Assembly (NCBI GenBank): GCA_900466575.1
Contig: UBMP01000016.1
Coordinates: forward strand, 62,001 to 126,000
Reading direction: 5' to 3'
From: Hyphomicrobiales bacterium
GTDB taxonomy: Bacteria; Pseudomonadota; Alphaproteobacteria; Rhizobiales; Rhizobiaceae
DNA length: 64,000 nt
Part shown: piece by piece, positions 24,815 through 33,108 of the stretch
Layout of the letters: every line of letters begins with the position of its first letter
Position numbering within the stretch: position 1 is the stretch's first letter
Notes under the pieces: model-generated
Told to the model about the DNA's origin: nothing
The model's input: only the letters and a program-made list of their open reading frames with translations
Databases searched by the model: none
Made by a program: the position numbers and the translations under genes

Positions 24815-26652
24815 TATCGAAACCGAATAGATCGGCTGCCAAGACACCAAGGAAAAATGTATCTCGGTCGAACGTTAAAGTCACGGCCATGGCTCAGACT
24901 GGACCAGAACTAAAGTCGGTCAGGAATAGATCCTTTGGCTCAGCCAAGAAATCTATGTCTGCTCGCTCTATGTTGTCTGATCCTTTTTCTCCGTGGACTG
25001 GTCGCTACGTCTTCGAAGCCTCGTCAGATTCGCCACGTCTTGCGAATGTTCCAGACACGGGTCCGAATTCGCACAATGGAGAAATCGAAAAGGTCCGAGC
25101 GCGCTCTCGTTGGATGTATCTTAACGACGCGATGTATCGACAGGCATGCAAACAGGTAGGAAATAACGTAGTCCACTACGGAATCAAACCGAATACAAAG
25201 GATCGCGAACTACGTCGTTTTTGGAAGAAGTTCGCCCGTGAGTCCGATGCTCGAGGTAAGTCCGATTTCTACGGACAGCAATACTTTGCAGCGATAACAA
25301 CTGCTCGCGATGGTGAAGTTTTCCCGCTCATAGTGCCGTGTGATCCATCTACAACGAAATCTGGTATCGGATTCAAAATCAAAATTCTTGAGGCTGATCA
25401 CGTCCCGATTTCTGAAACAAGATCACTCGGAGAAAACTTTGTTATGTCAGGCATAGAGACCGATGCACATGACCGAGTCGTCGCTTATTGGATGTTGGAT
25501 CATCATCCAAAAGATTACATCTTGCGTGGAAACACGGATTTTACTCCAAAGCGTGTTGAAGCTGAGCAGGTTCTGCACGTCTATATGCAAGAGCGCTTCA
25601 GCGACTGCCGAGGCTATCCTTGGGGTGCCTCTGCGCTCAACGTCACCGAGCGGTATCGGACGTATGATGATGTAGAACTCGAGCGCAAGATCATGTCCTC
25701 GAGCAAGGGCGGATACTTTAAGAAGCCAAGATATGCGGGTGATGAAGAGGATCCGTTTGATCCAGAACAGGATCTTTCCGAAGCTTTCATCCCGATGTCC
25801 CCTGGTGAATATGTCCAGGTTCCTGAAGGCTGGGATATCCAAGAGACGACACCCGCAGCAAGCGACACGAACTATGAAGTCTATAAGCGCGAACAGCTTT
25901 CAGGCCTCGCCGTCGCCTTCGGTTTCGCCGTCGAGCTCGTGTCAATGAACTGGCGCTACCTTGCGTCCGACCGCCAGTATCGCGCCCTCATGCTCGAAGT
26001 CGTTAGGCTCATCGAGAGTATCCAGTACCACATGATGGTTTTTCAATTCTGTCAACCAATTTGGGAACGCTTCGTCTCTGAAGCTTTTGCCAACGGCTTG
26101 TGGAAACCAGAAGAAGGCAAAGACCTCGAAGACTATTTCGATGTTGAGTGGATCACGCCTAAGCGCGGTTACATCCACCCAGTCCAAGACGTCACCGCTG
26201 TCATGGCGGCTATCTCTGCTGGTCTAGACAGCCGTAAGCGTGCCGTTGGTGCTATCGGTGAAGACGTCGAGGATATTGATGACGAAAATGCCGAAGACAT
26301 GCGTCGGTCAAAGAGCATGGGTCTACCTTATTCCGTCCTTGGTCTCAACGCACCGACGCAAGTCGGCGGTCTTCTTGGTCTCGGAGACGCCTACGGTATC
26401 GCAGTCCGTGCTGGTCTCATCACTCCTCAGCTTGATGACGAAAAAGCAGCGCGTCAGGCTGCTGGTCTTCCAGCACTGTCGGTCGATGCTATCAACGCTT
26501 GGACGGCAAGCGGCGGCGTAAGGGGTCCGATCACGCTCAAAGAGGCCGATCCTACGCCGATCGGTAGTCCATCTGGATCGTCACCTAACCCAGCGCTGGC
26601 CGACTTGCTCAGCAAGATAAATGACATCTACGACATGATGTCGACGACATGA
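24799..26652 (+). CDS. Portal protein, lambda family
   Basis: A 617-residue portal, the dodecameric DNA gate at one capsid vertex. Family features are the basic N-terminus, VRARSRWMYLNDAMYRQ, MKYHYTD-like central strands with HVPISETR, and GVPWGASAL-like DCRGYPWGASALNVT. Later come a helix-rich wing with LSGLAVAFGFAVELVSMNWRY and the acidic C-terminus. It is followed by a strong terminator. Confidence 0.9.
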   Translation: MAELLISKPNRSAAKTPRKNVSRSNVKVTAMAQTGPELKSVRNRSFGSAKKSMSARSMLSDPFSPWTGRYVFEASSDSPRLANVPDTGPNSHNGEIEKVRARSRWMYLNDAMYRQACKQVGNNVVHYGIKPNTKDRELRRFWKKFARESDARGKSDFYGQQYFAAITTARDGEVFPLIVPCDPSTTKSGIGFKIKILEADHVPISETRSLGENFVMSGIETDAHDRVVAYWMLDHHPKDYILRGNTDFTPKRVEAEQVLHVYMQERFSDCRGYPWGASALNVTERYRTYDDVELERKIMSSSKGGYFKKPRYAGDEEDPFDPEQDLSEAFIPMSPGEYVQVPEGWDIQETTPAASDTNYEVYKREQLSGLAVAFGFAVELVSMNWRYLASDRQYRALMLEVVRLIESIQYHMMVFQFCQPIWERFVSEAFANGLWKPEEGKDLEDYFDVEWITPKRGYIHPVQDVTAVMAAISAGLDSRKRAVGAIGEDVEDIDDENAEDMRRSKSMGLPYSVLGLNAPTQVGGLLGLGDAYGIAVRAGLITPQLDDEKAARQAAGLPALSVDAINAWTASGGVRGPITLKEADPTPIGSPSGSSPNPALADLLSKINDIYDMMSTT

Positions 26653-26655
26653 TCA

Positions 26656-26686
26656 GAAGCCCGGGAAACCGGGCTTCATTTTTTTT
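26656..26686 (+). terminator. Strong terminator inside the head operon
   Basis: GAAGCCCGG (26656-26664) and CCGGGCTTC (26669-26677) form a perfect 9-bp stem with a GAAA tetraloop, then ATTTTTTTT. It separates portal from protease, so downstream head genes need antitermination or another promoter. Confidence 0.85.
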
Positions 26687-26709
26687 CGTGACTAGCGTCG
26701 AATCTTGCA

Positions 26710-27825
26710 GTGGACTTCTTCATCGTCGGCTCAAATGACGAATTTGAGTTTTCGAACGCGATGACGAAACGGACTGCACGCACTGTTGAAATGAGCCGCC
26801 GGGCTATGTCTGGCGCTCCGTCGACCGTGAACGCGGATACCCGTAGTTTCGATATTGTCATCACCACAGAGGCCCCAGTCCGCACATGTATCCCTGATCC
26901 GTACTCGGATGGATACATCGACGTTGACGAGGTTCTCCTCGCTGATGGTCTCGACTACTCGCGCACACCTCGCATGCCGTTGATCGATAATCATGACACG
27001 TTCGGCGGTGTGAAATCAGTCCTCGGTCGTGTCGACAACGTGCGATCTGAGAACAAGGAAATTGTAGGAACTGCCGTCCTGACGAGCCAGTCCGCGCCGC
27101 TGCTGCAAGACATCGCCGACGGTTTTTTTGGACAAGTCTCTGCCGGCTACGTCGTCAACGAGTACAAAATCGAAACCCGTGACGGAAACGTCCCGCTCGC
27201 TCTGGCGACATCCTGGACGCTGCACGAAGCTAGCCTTGTGCCTATCGGCGCTGATCCGAATGCGTCCGTCCGCTCCTCGAAGAAAACTTTCCCCGCGCCG
27301 ACCGTGCGCGGCCTAACCAACATGAAAGGTAAAACTATGGATCTCGAAGCACTGCTTTCCGCTGCTGAGGAAGCCCTGGATGCACTCGACGGCGCTCCCG
27401 AAGACGGCGCAACTGACGACACCGTCGCTCGCGCCGCACGTCTCCGCAAACTGCGCGCTGACATGCTCGCCGAGGAAGACCCGAATGCCAAGCCGAACGA
27501 AGACCCCGGCATGCGCGCAGAAGGCGATCCCACGGATGGAACGCTGACGCCGGCTGAGGACAAGGAAAACGCGGACCTCGAGACTGCCGCCCGCGCCTTT
27601 GGACTGAGCAAGTTCGTCGCAGACCTTCGCGCCCTGAAGGCAAAGCCTGCTGCAATTCGATCTGCGCTCGTCGCCGAAAGGATCAAGCTGGGCGCATCGG
27701 CGTCGGCGTCTGGATCGCGGTCGGCTCTTGAGGTTCGCAAGCCAAGCACCTCTTCGACGATATCGAACGCCGAACGCGCTCGTCGCTCGTACGAGAAACT
27801 CAACAACGCTCACAAGGCGAAATAA
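26710..27825 (+). CDS. Prohead serine protease fused to scaffold-like domain
   Basis: A 371-residue protein. Residues 35-200 have the HK97-type prohead protease fold, with catalytic His95 (PLIDNHDTFGG) and Ser144 (FFGQVSAGY). The C-terminal 170 residues are acidic, Ala-rich and helical, as in scaffold or delta domains cleaved during capsid maturation. The start is uncertain: GTG at 26710 or ATG at 26761 (MTKRTARTVEMSRR); neither has a good ribosome-binding site. It processes the capsid made by the genes downstream. Confidence 0.8.
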   Translation: MDFFIVGSNDEFEFSNAMTKRTARTVEMSRRAMSGAPSTVNADTRSFDIVITTEAPVRTCIPDPYSDGYIDVDEVLLADGLDYSRTPRMPLIDNHDTFGGVKSVLGRVDNVRSENKEIVGTAVLTSQSAPLLQDIADGFFGQVSAGYVVNEYKIETRDGNVPLALATSWTLHEASLVPIGADPNASVRSSKKTFPAPTVRGLTNMKGKTMDLEALLSAAEEALDALDGAPEDGATDDTVARAARLRKLRADMLAEEDPNAKPNEDPGMRAEGDPTDGTLTPAEDKENADLETAARAFGLSKFVADLRALKAKPAAIRSALVAERIKLGASASASGSRSALEVRKPSTSSTISNAERARRSYEKLNNAHKAK

Positions 27826-27836
27826 GGAGAAAATAG

Positions 27837-28244
27837 ATGACTGCATATATCCAGAAAAGGCCAGACTACGCCTTCGTTTCCTCGCTGGGGAACGGCACGC
27901 AGTCGCTCTCTACAGTGAAGCTGAAGACCTCTTCCGTACCGTACGTTTCTGGCGAGGTTCTCGTTGAAGAGTTCACCGAGACGACCGCAGGATCCGGCAC
28001 ATTCAACGTCGCCACAGGGAAGTTCATCAAGGCCTCTGGTCTCACCAGCATCAGCGGATACTCGCACGTCAACGTCGCCATCAATGGCGAGTGGAAGGAT
28101 GCATCCGCTGGCGATGTCCAGTCTCTCGTCGTCGATTGGGGTGCAGAAATCACCGCAAATAGGACGACGCTGTCCGCCGTCGCATCCGCCGTCGCGCCTT
28201 ATATCGCGGCCGCACTGAAATCTCAGGGCATCAAGGCCCTCTAA
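27837..28244 (+). CDS. Head decoration protein (gpD-like)
   Basis: A 135-residue protein in the lambda gpD position between protease and capsid. It has the small strand-rich pattern (VPYVSGEVLVEEF, GTFNVATGKFIKASGL) of capsid-stabilising proteins. AAGGAGAAAATAG precedes the ATG. Its C-terminal helix (SAVASAVAPYIAAALKSQGI) extends the usual length. Confidence 0.75.
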   Translation: MTAYIQKRPDYAFVSSLGNGTQSLSTVKLKTSSVPYVSGEVLVEEFTETTAGSGTFNVATGKFIKASGLTSISGYSHVNVAINGEWKDASAGDVQSLVVDWGAEITANRTTLSAVASAVAPYIAAALKSQGIKAL

Positions 28245-28263
28245 GCTTTAAGGAGCAAGTCAC

Positions 28264-29274
28264 ATGGAATTCACTTTTGCAGATCTGGCTGCTGCCGACA
28301 GCTTCAAAATGGCGACGATGATCGACTATGTCGACGCGAAGCCGTATATCCCGCAGAACTTCAGCGCATGGCTTCCCTGGAATACCCAGGGTGTCTACCT
28401 GAACGATGCATATATCGAACTGCGTGACGGTACGCTGTCACTCATCCCGGAAGCAGAACGCGGCGCTGCCGGCGACTCCAATGCCTTGGACAACCGTAAA
28501 GTCGTTCCTGTTCGCATCCCTCACTATCCGCAGACGGATAAGCTGATGGCCGAGTCCCTGCGTGGCGTGCGCGCTTTTGGTTCTGACCTCATGGAGGCAG
28601 CAGAAGAAAAGCGCAACGAGATCCTCGACCAACAGCACAAGCGCAACCTGATGCGCTGGGAATGGGCAAAGGGCGGCGCTCTCACTGGTATCCAGTATGA
28701 GTATGACAAGGCTGGAAACCCATCCGCACGCCTCAACTGGTACGACATTTTCGGAGTCCAGCAGCAGGTAGTCGAGATTGACCTGGATTCGGCGACGACC
28801 GATATCGTGGGAACCATCATTGACGCCAAGGGTCTGTCCGAGGATGCTCTCGGGATGTTCGACGCGAGCGGATACAAGCTCATCTGCGGCAAGAACTTCG
28901 GAAAGAAGATCACCGCTCACCCGAATACCCGTGAGGACTACCAGCGCTGGAACAGCGGCCAGTTTCTGCGTGACGACAACAGGAACGGGTTCCCGCTCGC
29001 TACCGACGTTGACGTCGTCACCTACAGCCGCGGCAAGATCGCCGGGCACTGGCTCATCGATCCAGATGCGGCTTACCTCTGCCCGATCGCCGACGGCATG
29101 TATCAGGTTCGTCACGCACCTGGTGTTGGGTTCTCCACGCTCGGAGAAAAAGGCCTGCCGGAATATTTCCGCGCTAAGCCGATCGACGATGACGCTATCG
29201 AGCTTAAGTCGACCACTGACGCCATCGCTTACACGCAGCGCCCGGCCGCAATCATCAAGCTTGTGCAGCCCTAA
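28264..29274 (+). CDS. Major capsid protein, lambda gpE family
   Basis: A 336-residue capsid subunit. Length, order after the decoration protein and the pattern of strands and Pro/Gly turns (VPVRIPHYPQTDKLMAESL, the long helix AEEKRNEILDQQHKRNLMRW, late YFRAKPIDDDAIELKSTTDA) fit the gpE/HK97-fold family. AAGGAGCAAGTCAC precedes the ATG. A hairpin follows the gene. Confidence 0.9.
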   Translation: MEFTFADLAAADSFKMATMIDYVDAKPYIPQNFSAWLPWNTQGVYLNDAYIELRDGTLSLIPEAERGAAGDSNALDNRKVVPVRIPHYPQTDKLMAESLRGVRAFGSDLMEAAEEKRNEILDQQHKRNLMRWEWAKGGALTGIQYEYDKAGNPSARLNWYDIFGVQQQVVEIDLDSATTDIVGTIIDAKGLSEDALGMFDASGYKLICGKNFGKKITAHPNTREDYQRWNSGQFLRDDNRNGFPLATDVDVVTYSRGKIAGHWLIDPDAAYLCPIADGMYQVRHAPGVGFSTLGEKGLPEYFRAKPIDDDAIELKSTTDAIAYTQRPAAIIKLVQP

Positions 29275-29290
29275 TACGGCTGCACAAACC

Positions 29291-29319
29291 GCCGACGGCA
29301 TCACCTCCATGCCGTCGGC
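29291..29319 (+). terminator. Hairpin after the capsid gene
   Basis: GCCGACGGCAT and ATGCCGTCGGC form a perfect 11-bp stem with a 7-base loop, then ACCCCCCCCTCTTT. Lack of a T-run makes it a weak terminator or an RNA-stability element limiting read-through from the highly expressed capsid gene. Confidence 0.55.
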
Positions 29320-29359
29320 ACCCCCCCCTCTTTCACGCATCCCGGGAGCCTGACAAACC

Positions 29360-29734
29360 ATGACCGCTACCAATAAAGTCGTCGAGCTCGCAGTAGCCAA
29401 CAATCCCAGCTATGACGCCGTCCAGGCGATGCCTTTGGATACCGCGAGGATCCAGAAATACGACGCCAACATCACTTACAACAGCGTCGATTTCGAACTC
29501 GCCGACGATACACTACTCGTCGAGCTTTCGATTTTTGTCGATCAGGGATCGACGAATTGCTTTGTTTGCTACACGGATTCCGAAGAGCGAAATTATTCGA
29601 CTCAAATGAGAATCCCGGTGGGCGAGTCGACCATCAGGACTTTCGCGACGACATGCAAGTCCAGGACTTTTTCGGTCATACTCGATAGCCCGAGTCAGGA
29701 TTTCATCGGGCTCATCCAGATTCTGGAGTGCTGA
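29360..29734 (+). CDS. Phage protein of unknown function, structural region
   Basis: A 124-residue strand-rich protein starting MTATNKVVELAVANNPSYD, without signal or membrane segments. It lies between capsid and the glycine-rich gene with a 1-bp gap to the latter. It may form part of the fibre or head decoration; no family was recognised. Confidence 0.6.
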   Translation: MTATNKVVELAVANNPSYDAVQAMPLDTARIQKYDANITYNSVDFELADDTLLVELSIFVDQGSTNCFVCYTDSEERNYSTQMRIPVGESTIRTFATTCKSRTFSVILDSPSQDFIGLIQILEC

Positions 29735-29735
29735 C

Positions 29736-30590
29736 ATGTACGCGAATTTACTCACCCAGAAAAAAGCATCGACATCAGGCTTCGCCGCGCGCCGTCTTGT
29801 GCGTCTTGCATCTGGAAAGACATATGTCGAGTACTCCACGACGCAAACAATTCCGCGTTCAGGCTTGCTTGGTCTCGTCAAGTCTGCGGCAGCAAAGTAC
29901 GCGTCCATAAAGGCTGAACAGGTCGAGGTAACAATGCGATGCATCGGCGGCGGAGGCGGCGGTGCATGGGGTGGTGCTGGTAGATATGGAGGCCTTCCTG
30001 GTGCTGTAGCTACGAGAACTGTATGTCTCGCTGACATCCAGGACAACACGTTGTCATTGATAATCGGCGCTGGCGGATCTCCTGGTAATTTCGGAGGAAA
30101 TACAAGCATTGCGCTTCCAAGCGGCAGCGAAATTATGCGTGCTTGGGGTGGACCACTTGGAGGAAACACGGACGCTGAAGAGCAGCAGCGGTATGCGCTC
30201 GCAGCCCTGCGCGGCGGGATTCTTGTGCCCAATCCCGTCCTTTTTTCGTCGACCGACTTCTCCCTAGCACCGTCATCTCCCGACGGACCTGGCGGCGGTG
30301 GTCACCAAAATGCAGCGAAACCTCTGACGGGCGGAACGTCTTCATACAACAACCAGTCCTCGATGGTCGACGGTGCGACAGTAGACGGCGCTGACGGCTC
30401 AAACGCTACTGACGCATACGATGACGGTTTCAATTCTTACGGTTCTGGAGGCGCTGGCTCGCGTGCTGGAGCAGGCGGAAACGGTGGCTTACCTGGCGGA
30501 GGTGGCGGTGGCTCTTACATCTCTAATCCCACAAAGGGCTACGGCGGAAACGGCGCGATAAGGTTCCAATTTCACGTCTACGAAATTTAA
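29736..30590 (+). CDS. Glycine-rich fibre/adhesin-like protein
   Basis: A 284-residue protein. From residue 67 onward it is packed with Gly runs (IGGGGGGAWGGAG, DGPGGGGHQN, GAGGNGGLPGGGGGGS) separated by short strands and ending GAIRFQFHVYEI. This resembles the polyglycine-sandwich receptor-binding domains at the tips of phage fibres (T4-type gp38) and similar glycine-rich domains. It sits in the head-to-tail interval, not behind the tail genes where fibres usually lie. Confidence 0.65.
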   Translation: MYANLLTQKKASTSGFAARRLVRLASGKTYVEYSTTQTIPRSGLLGLVKSAAAKYASIKAEQVEVTMRCIGGGGGGAWGGAGRYGGLPGAVATRTVCLADIQDNTLSLIIGAGGSPGNFGGNTSIALPSGSEIMRAWGGPLGGNTDAEEQQRYALAALRGGILVPNPVLFSSTDFSLAPSSPDGPGGGGHQNAAKPLTGGTSSYNNQSSMVDGATVDGADGSNATDAYDDGFNSYGSGGAGSRAGAGGNGGLPGGGGGGSYISNPTKGYGGNGAIRFQFHVYEI

Positions 30591-30601
30591 AGGATCACAC
30601 C

Positions 30602-30790
30602 ATGAAGCGCTATCTCATCGTCGAAAAAAGCATCGTCACGAATGTCATTGTCATCGATCCTGTCGTCATCTCGGCATTCCAAGCGTCGATGCCGTCGGCC
30701 GTTTTCGTCGAGCAGACATCGGACAAACTCGGCGTCGGCATGGGCTGGACATATGACTCCGCGACGCAATCCTTCGCGGCCCCGGCGTGA
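30602..30790 (+). CDS. Small tail-fibre-associated protein
   Basis: A 62-residue protein. Its end (GVGMGWTYDSATQSFAAPA) is the short W-x-Y-D/N ... F-x-x-P motif seen at the N-terminus of many tail-fibre assembly proteins. It follows the glycine-rich gene by 11 bp, so it may be the fibre's chaperone or partner. Confidence 0.6.
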   Translation: MKRYLIVEKSIVTNVIVIDPVVISAFQASMPSAVFVEQTSDKLGVGMGWTYDSATQSFAAPA

Positions 30791-30799
30791 GGTAGACGC

Positions 30800-31159
30800 A
30801 TGCCAGCCAACCCTTTTCTCGCCATCGCCCGAATGCAAATGAAGGTCTTCCGAGACACCAGATCGGAAAACCGCTGGTTTCGTTTCGATGGCCCTGTCGA
30901 CGGCGACGTCGTCGACCTGATGTTTGATGAATCATACGCCGAGACTGACACGACGGGTATCGCGGTCGAAGCTCCGATGCCGACTGCATGGATCCTACAG
31001 TCGACGGTTTTGGCTCTCGCACCAGGACGCGCAGGGTCACCAGACATCTATGTCAACAACGACGATCAATTCGTCGTAAATGGTGTCCGCTATAGCGTCG
31101 AATCTTGCAGTCCAGACGGGTATGGCTTGATCGAAGTAAAGCTTATCAGGAAGCGCTGA
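30800..31159 (+). CDS. Head-tail joining protein
   Basis: A 119-residue protein between capsid and tail terminator genes, the slot of FII- or ATP-binding-sugar-like head completion proteins. The C-terminal strands (PDIYVNNDDQFVVNGVRYSV, YGLIEVKLIRK) follow the common pattern of a small barrel. A 19-bp sequence near its end is repeated at 26693. The assignment is by order. Confidence 0.55.
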   Translation: MPANPFLAIARMQMKVFRDTRSENRWFRFDGPVDGDVVDLMFDESYAETDTTGIAVEAPMPTAWILQSTVLALAPGRAGSPDIYVNNDDQFVVNGVRYSVESCSPDGYGLIEVKLIRKR

Positions 31160-31162
31160 CGA

Positions 31163-31618
31163 ATGACGCACGTAAAAACACAGGTCCGCAAGGCCGTCGA
31201 GGACAGACTGAGAGCAGTCGTCCCTGAGCTTGCGCTTGTCGTCTCGAGTGCGCGTATGAACAGGCCTTTTCAGACCGACGAGTTGCCCGGTGCGACTGTC
31301 GAGGTTGCGGAGACTATCGACACGCTTGGAAACCAGCGCCCAGAGAACAGGCCGATCAAACGCAACTTGACGGTAACCGTGATCCTATTCGCGCCGTCTG
31401 ACATCGACAGCGTCGAAGACGACCTTGAAGCACTTCAGGTGACTGTTGAGCGCGGTCTTCTCGACGGCGCTGACCTCGGTGTCCGTGGTCTCAATGACTG
31501 GATTCTCGAGTCCGCGTCCAGCGTCGAGATATCAGTCGAGGCTGGGCTTGGCGTCATCCAGCTACGCTACACCGCATTCATAACAACACGTGCTGGCGAC
31601 CCGACTATGTCGATCTGA
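31163..31618 (+). CDS. Minor tail protein / tail terminator (gpU-like)
   Basis: A 151-residue protein, N-terminal helix VRKAVEDRLRAVVPEL, then strands including LPGATVEVAETIDTL and RNLTVTVILFAP. This matches the alpha-beta layout of gpU/tail-completion proteins that cap the tail tube. It directly precedes the tube protein gene. Confidence 0.65.
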   Translation: MTHVKTQVRKAVEDRLRAVVPELALVVSSARMNRPFQTDELPGATVEVAETIDTLGNQRPENRPIKRNLTVTVILFAPSDIDSVEDDLEALQVTVERGLLDGADLGVRGLNDWILESASSVEISVEAGLGVIQLRYTAFITTRAGDPTMSI

Positions 31619-31645
31619 CGACCAGAACAAAAGGAGAACAAACAC

Positions 31646-32425
31646 ATGTCAGGCCAAATTTTCAAGAGCATCGAAGACAAATATCTTCGCTTCCTTAACC
31701 AGGCGACTTTTCAAGTCGACGGACAGGACTACGAGGTATCTCTCGGTGACCTATCCGATCTCAAGCTAACGCCTGAATACAAGGATATCGAGCGCGCCAG
31801 CAACGAGTTTTCGATGGAAACGATCGTTCGCATCGACACGATTGGAATCGACTACAAGATCGCGCTGTCGACGAAGTCTTTCACGCGCCAGGCGGCTGCT
31901 GCTCTCTGGGGTGACAACGACGGGACGACCGCTGCGCAGGCATCCGCGACGGGTCTGACGAAGACCTTTATGGGTATCAAAGTCGGACGTATCTACAACC
32001 TCGGACATGAGAACGTCACCGTAAATTCGGCTGACGATGGGTCTGTCACTCCGATTTCATTTGAACTCGGTGTCCACTACTCGCTCAACGAAGAACTCGG
32101 CCGCATCGAAATCCTATCTATCCCAGCCGGCGCTACACAGCTTGAAGTTACTTTCGACGCGGCAGCTATCACGTCGACTGACGATATCGCGGTCTACGGC
32201 GGTGGTAACAGCAACGGTATCATCGGCACCTTGAGACTCTACGGTATCTCGAACATTGGACAGAACTATTGCATCGAGATCTGGCGCGTCCGTCTGCGTC
32301 CGACGGGTGACATCACCTTCATTGCTTCGGACTACTCCGACCTCGCACTCGAAGGCCGTGTTCTCGCCGACCGCACGAAGGTCGAAAAGTTCCGCTTCTT
32401 CAAGGTCCGTGAGATCGCTAACTGA
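31646..32425 (+). CDS. Major tail tube protein
   Basis: A 259-residue protein, preceded by AAAAGGAGAACAAACAC. Strand-rich throughout (QATFQVDGQDYEVSLGDL, VRIDTIGIDYKIALS, IGTLRLYGISNIGQNY), as in the tube subunit family. Its position between tail terminator and the chaperone-tape-measure pair is diagnostic. An acidic central insertion lies around residues 120-150. Confidence 0.75.
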   Translation: MSGQIFKSIEDKYLRFLNQATFQVDGQDYEVSLGDLSDLKLTPEYKDIERASNEFSMETIVRIDTIGIDYKIALSTKSFTRQAAAALWGDNDGTTAAQASATGLTKTFMGIKVGRIYNLGHENVTVNSADDGSVTPISFELGVHYSLNEELGRIEILSIPAGATQLEVTFDAAAITSTDDIAVYGGGNSNGIIGTLRLYGISNIGQNYCIEIWRVRLRPTGDITFIASDYSDLALEGRVLADRTKVEKFRFFKVREIAN

Positions 32426-32439
32426 TCGAAGGGGTCTAG

Positions 32440-33105
32440 ATGAATGCGGGCCGCGATGTAAAAGCACACGAACTCTTGGCGGTGACATCCGCCGCCGAGA
32501 CCACTATTCGTTGGCCTATTCGTCCGCTGCACATCCGTCCGCTTTCAGTCAGACAGATCGTCGAACTGTCGACCACTTTTCCGAATGTCGTCGACATCTT
32601 CGCACCTCACTCGTCGACGACACATCAGGATTTCGTCGATCGCTTCGGGCGTCCACTGCTTGTAGCCATCGTGTCGAAAAGCACCCGACGGCCAACATGG
32701 CGTTTCTGTTTTCATCACGACGCGCTTCTCGTACACGCGTTCATCAAGATCATGGAAGTGTCCTTCGGCACCCGCAAGGCCGATGATTTCTTCGAGCAAA
32801 CCAAGGTCGAAGATAAGAAGAAGGAAGACGATAGCATCTCGCTGTCGTTCAACCCGCCTGACCGAGATGGATCTCGGAACAAGAAGTCCGCTGACGACGG
32901 CACGAAGACGCTCGTTGTCCTCGTGCGACTGGCTTCTGAATACCAGGCGCGGACAGGCGTCGACGCTCTCGACTGGTCTCCTGCTCGCGTTCTTTTCGGT
33001 CACCGTGCGCTTGCCGAGGTCGACATAAAATTCCGCCTGGATGTCGCCCGGGCTGCCGCTGCGATCATGTCAAAAGACGCGGCAAAGACGTTGACGGAGG
33101 TATAA
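32440..33105 (+). CDS. Probable tail assembly chaperone
   Basis: A 221-residue protein immediately before the tape measure gene, the place of gpG/GT-type chaperones. It has the short RPLSVRQIVELSTTF helix typical of these proteins and a charged linker (KVEDKKKEDD). No obvious slippery frameshift site was recognised, so a G/GT-like extension is not claimed. Confidence 0.6.
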   Translation: MNAGRDVKAHELLAVTSAAETTIRWPIRPLHIRPLSVRQIVELSTTFPNVVDIFAPHSSTTHQDFVDRFGRPLLVAIVSKSTRRPTWRFCFHHDALLVHAFIKIMEVSFGTRKADDFFEQTKVEDKKKEDDSISLSFNPPDRDGSRNKKSADDGTKTLVVLVRLASEYQARTGVDALDWSPARVLFGHRALAEVDIKFRLDVARAAAAIMSKDAAKTLTEV

Positions 33106-33108
33106 CAG

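Noticed and set aside
29930-30560. Gly-coding repeats suggestive of a repeat array or CRISPR
   Set aside because: The repetition is at protein level (Gly runs), without regular spacers or identical DNA units.
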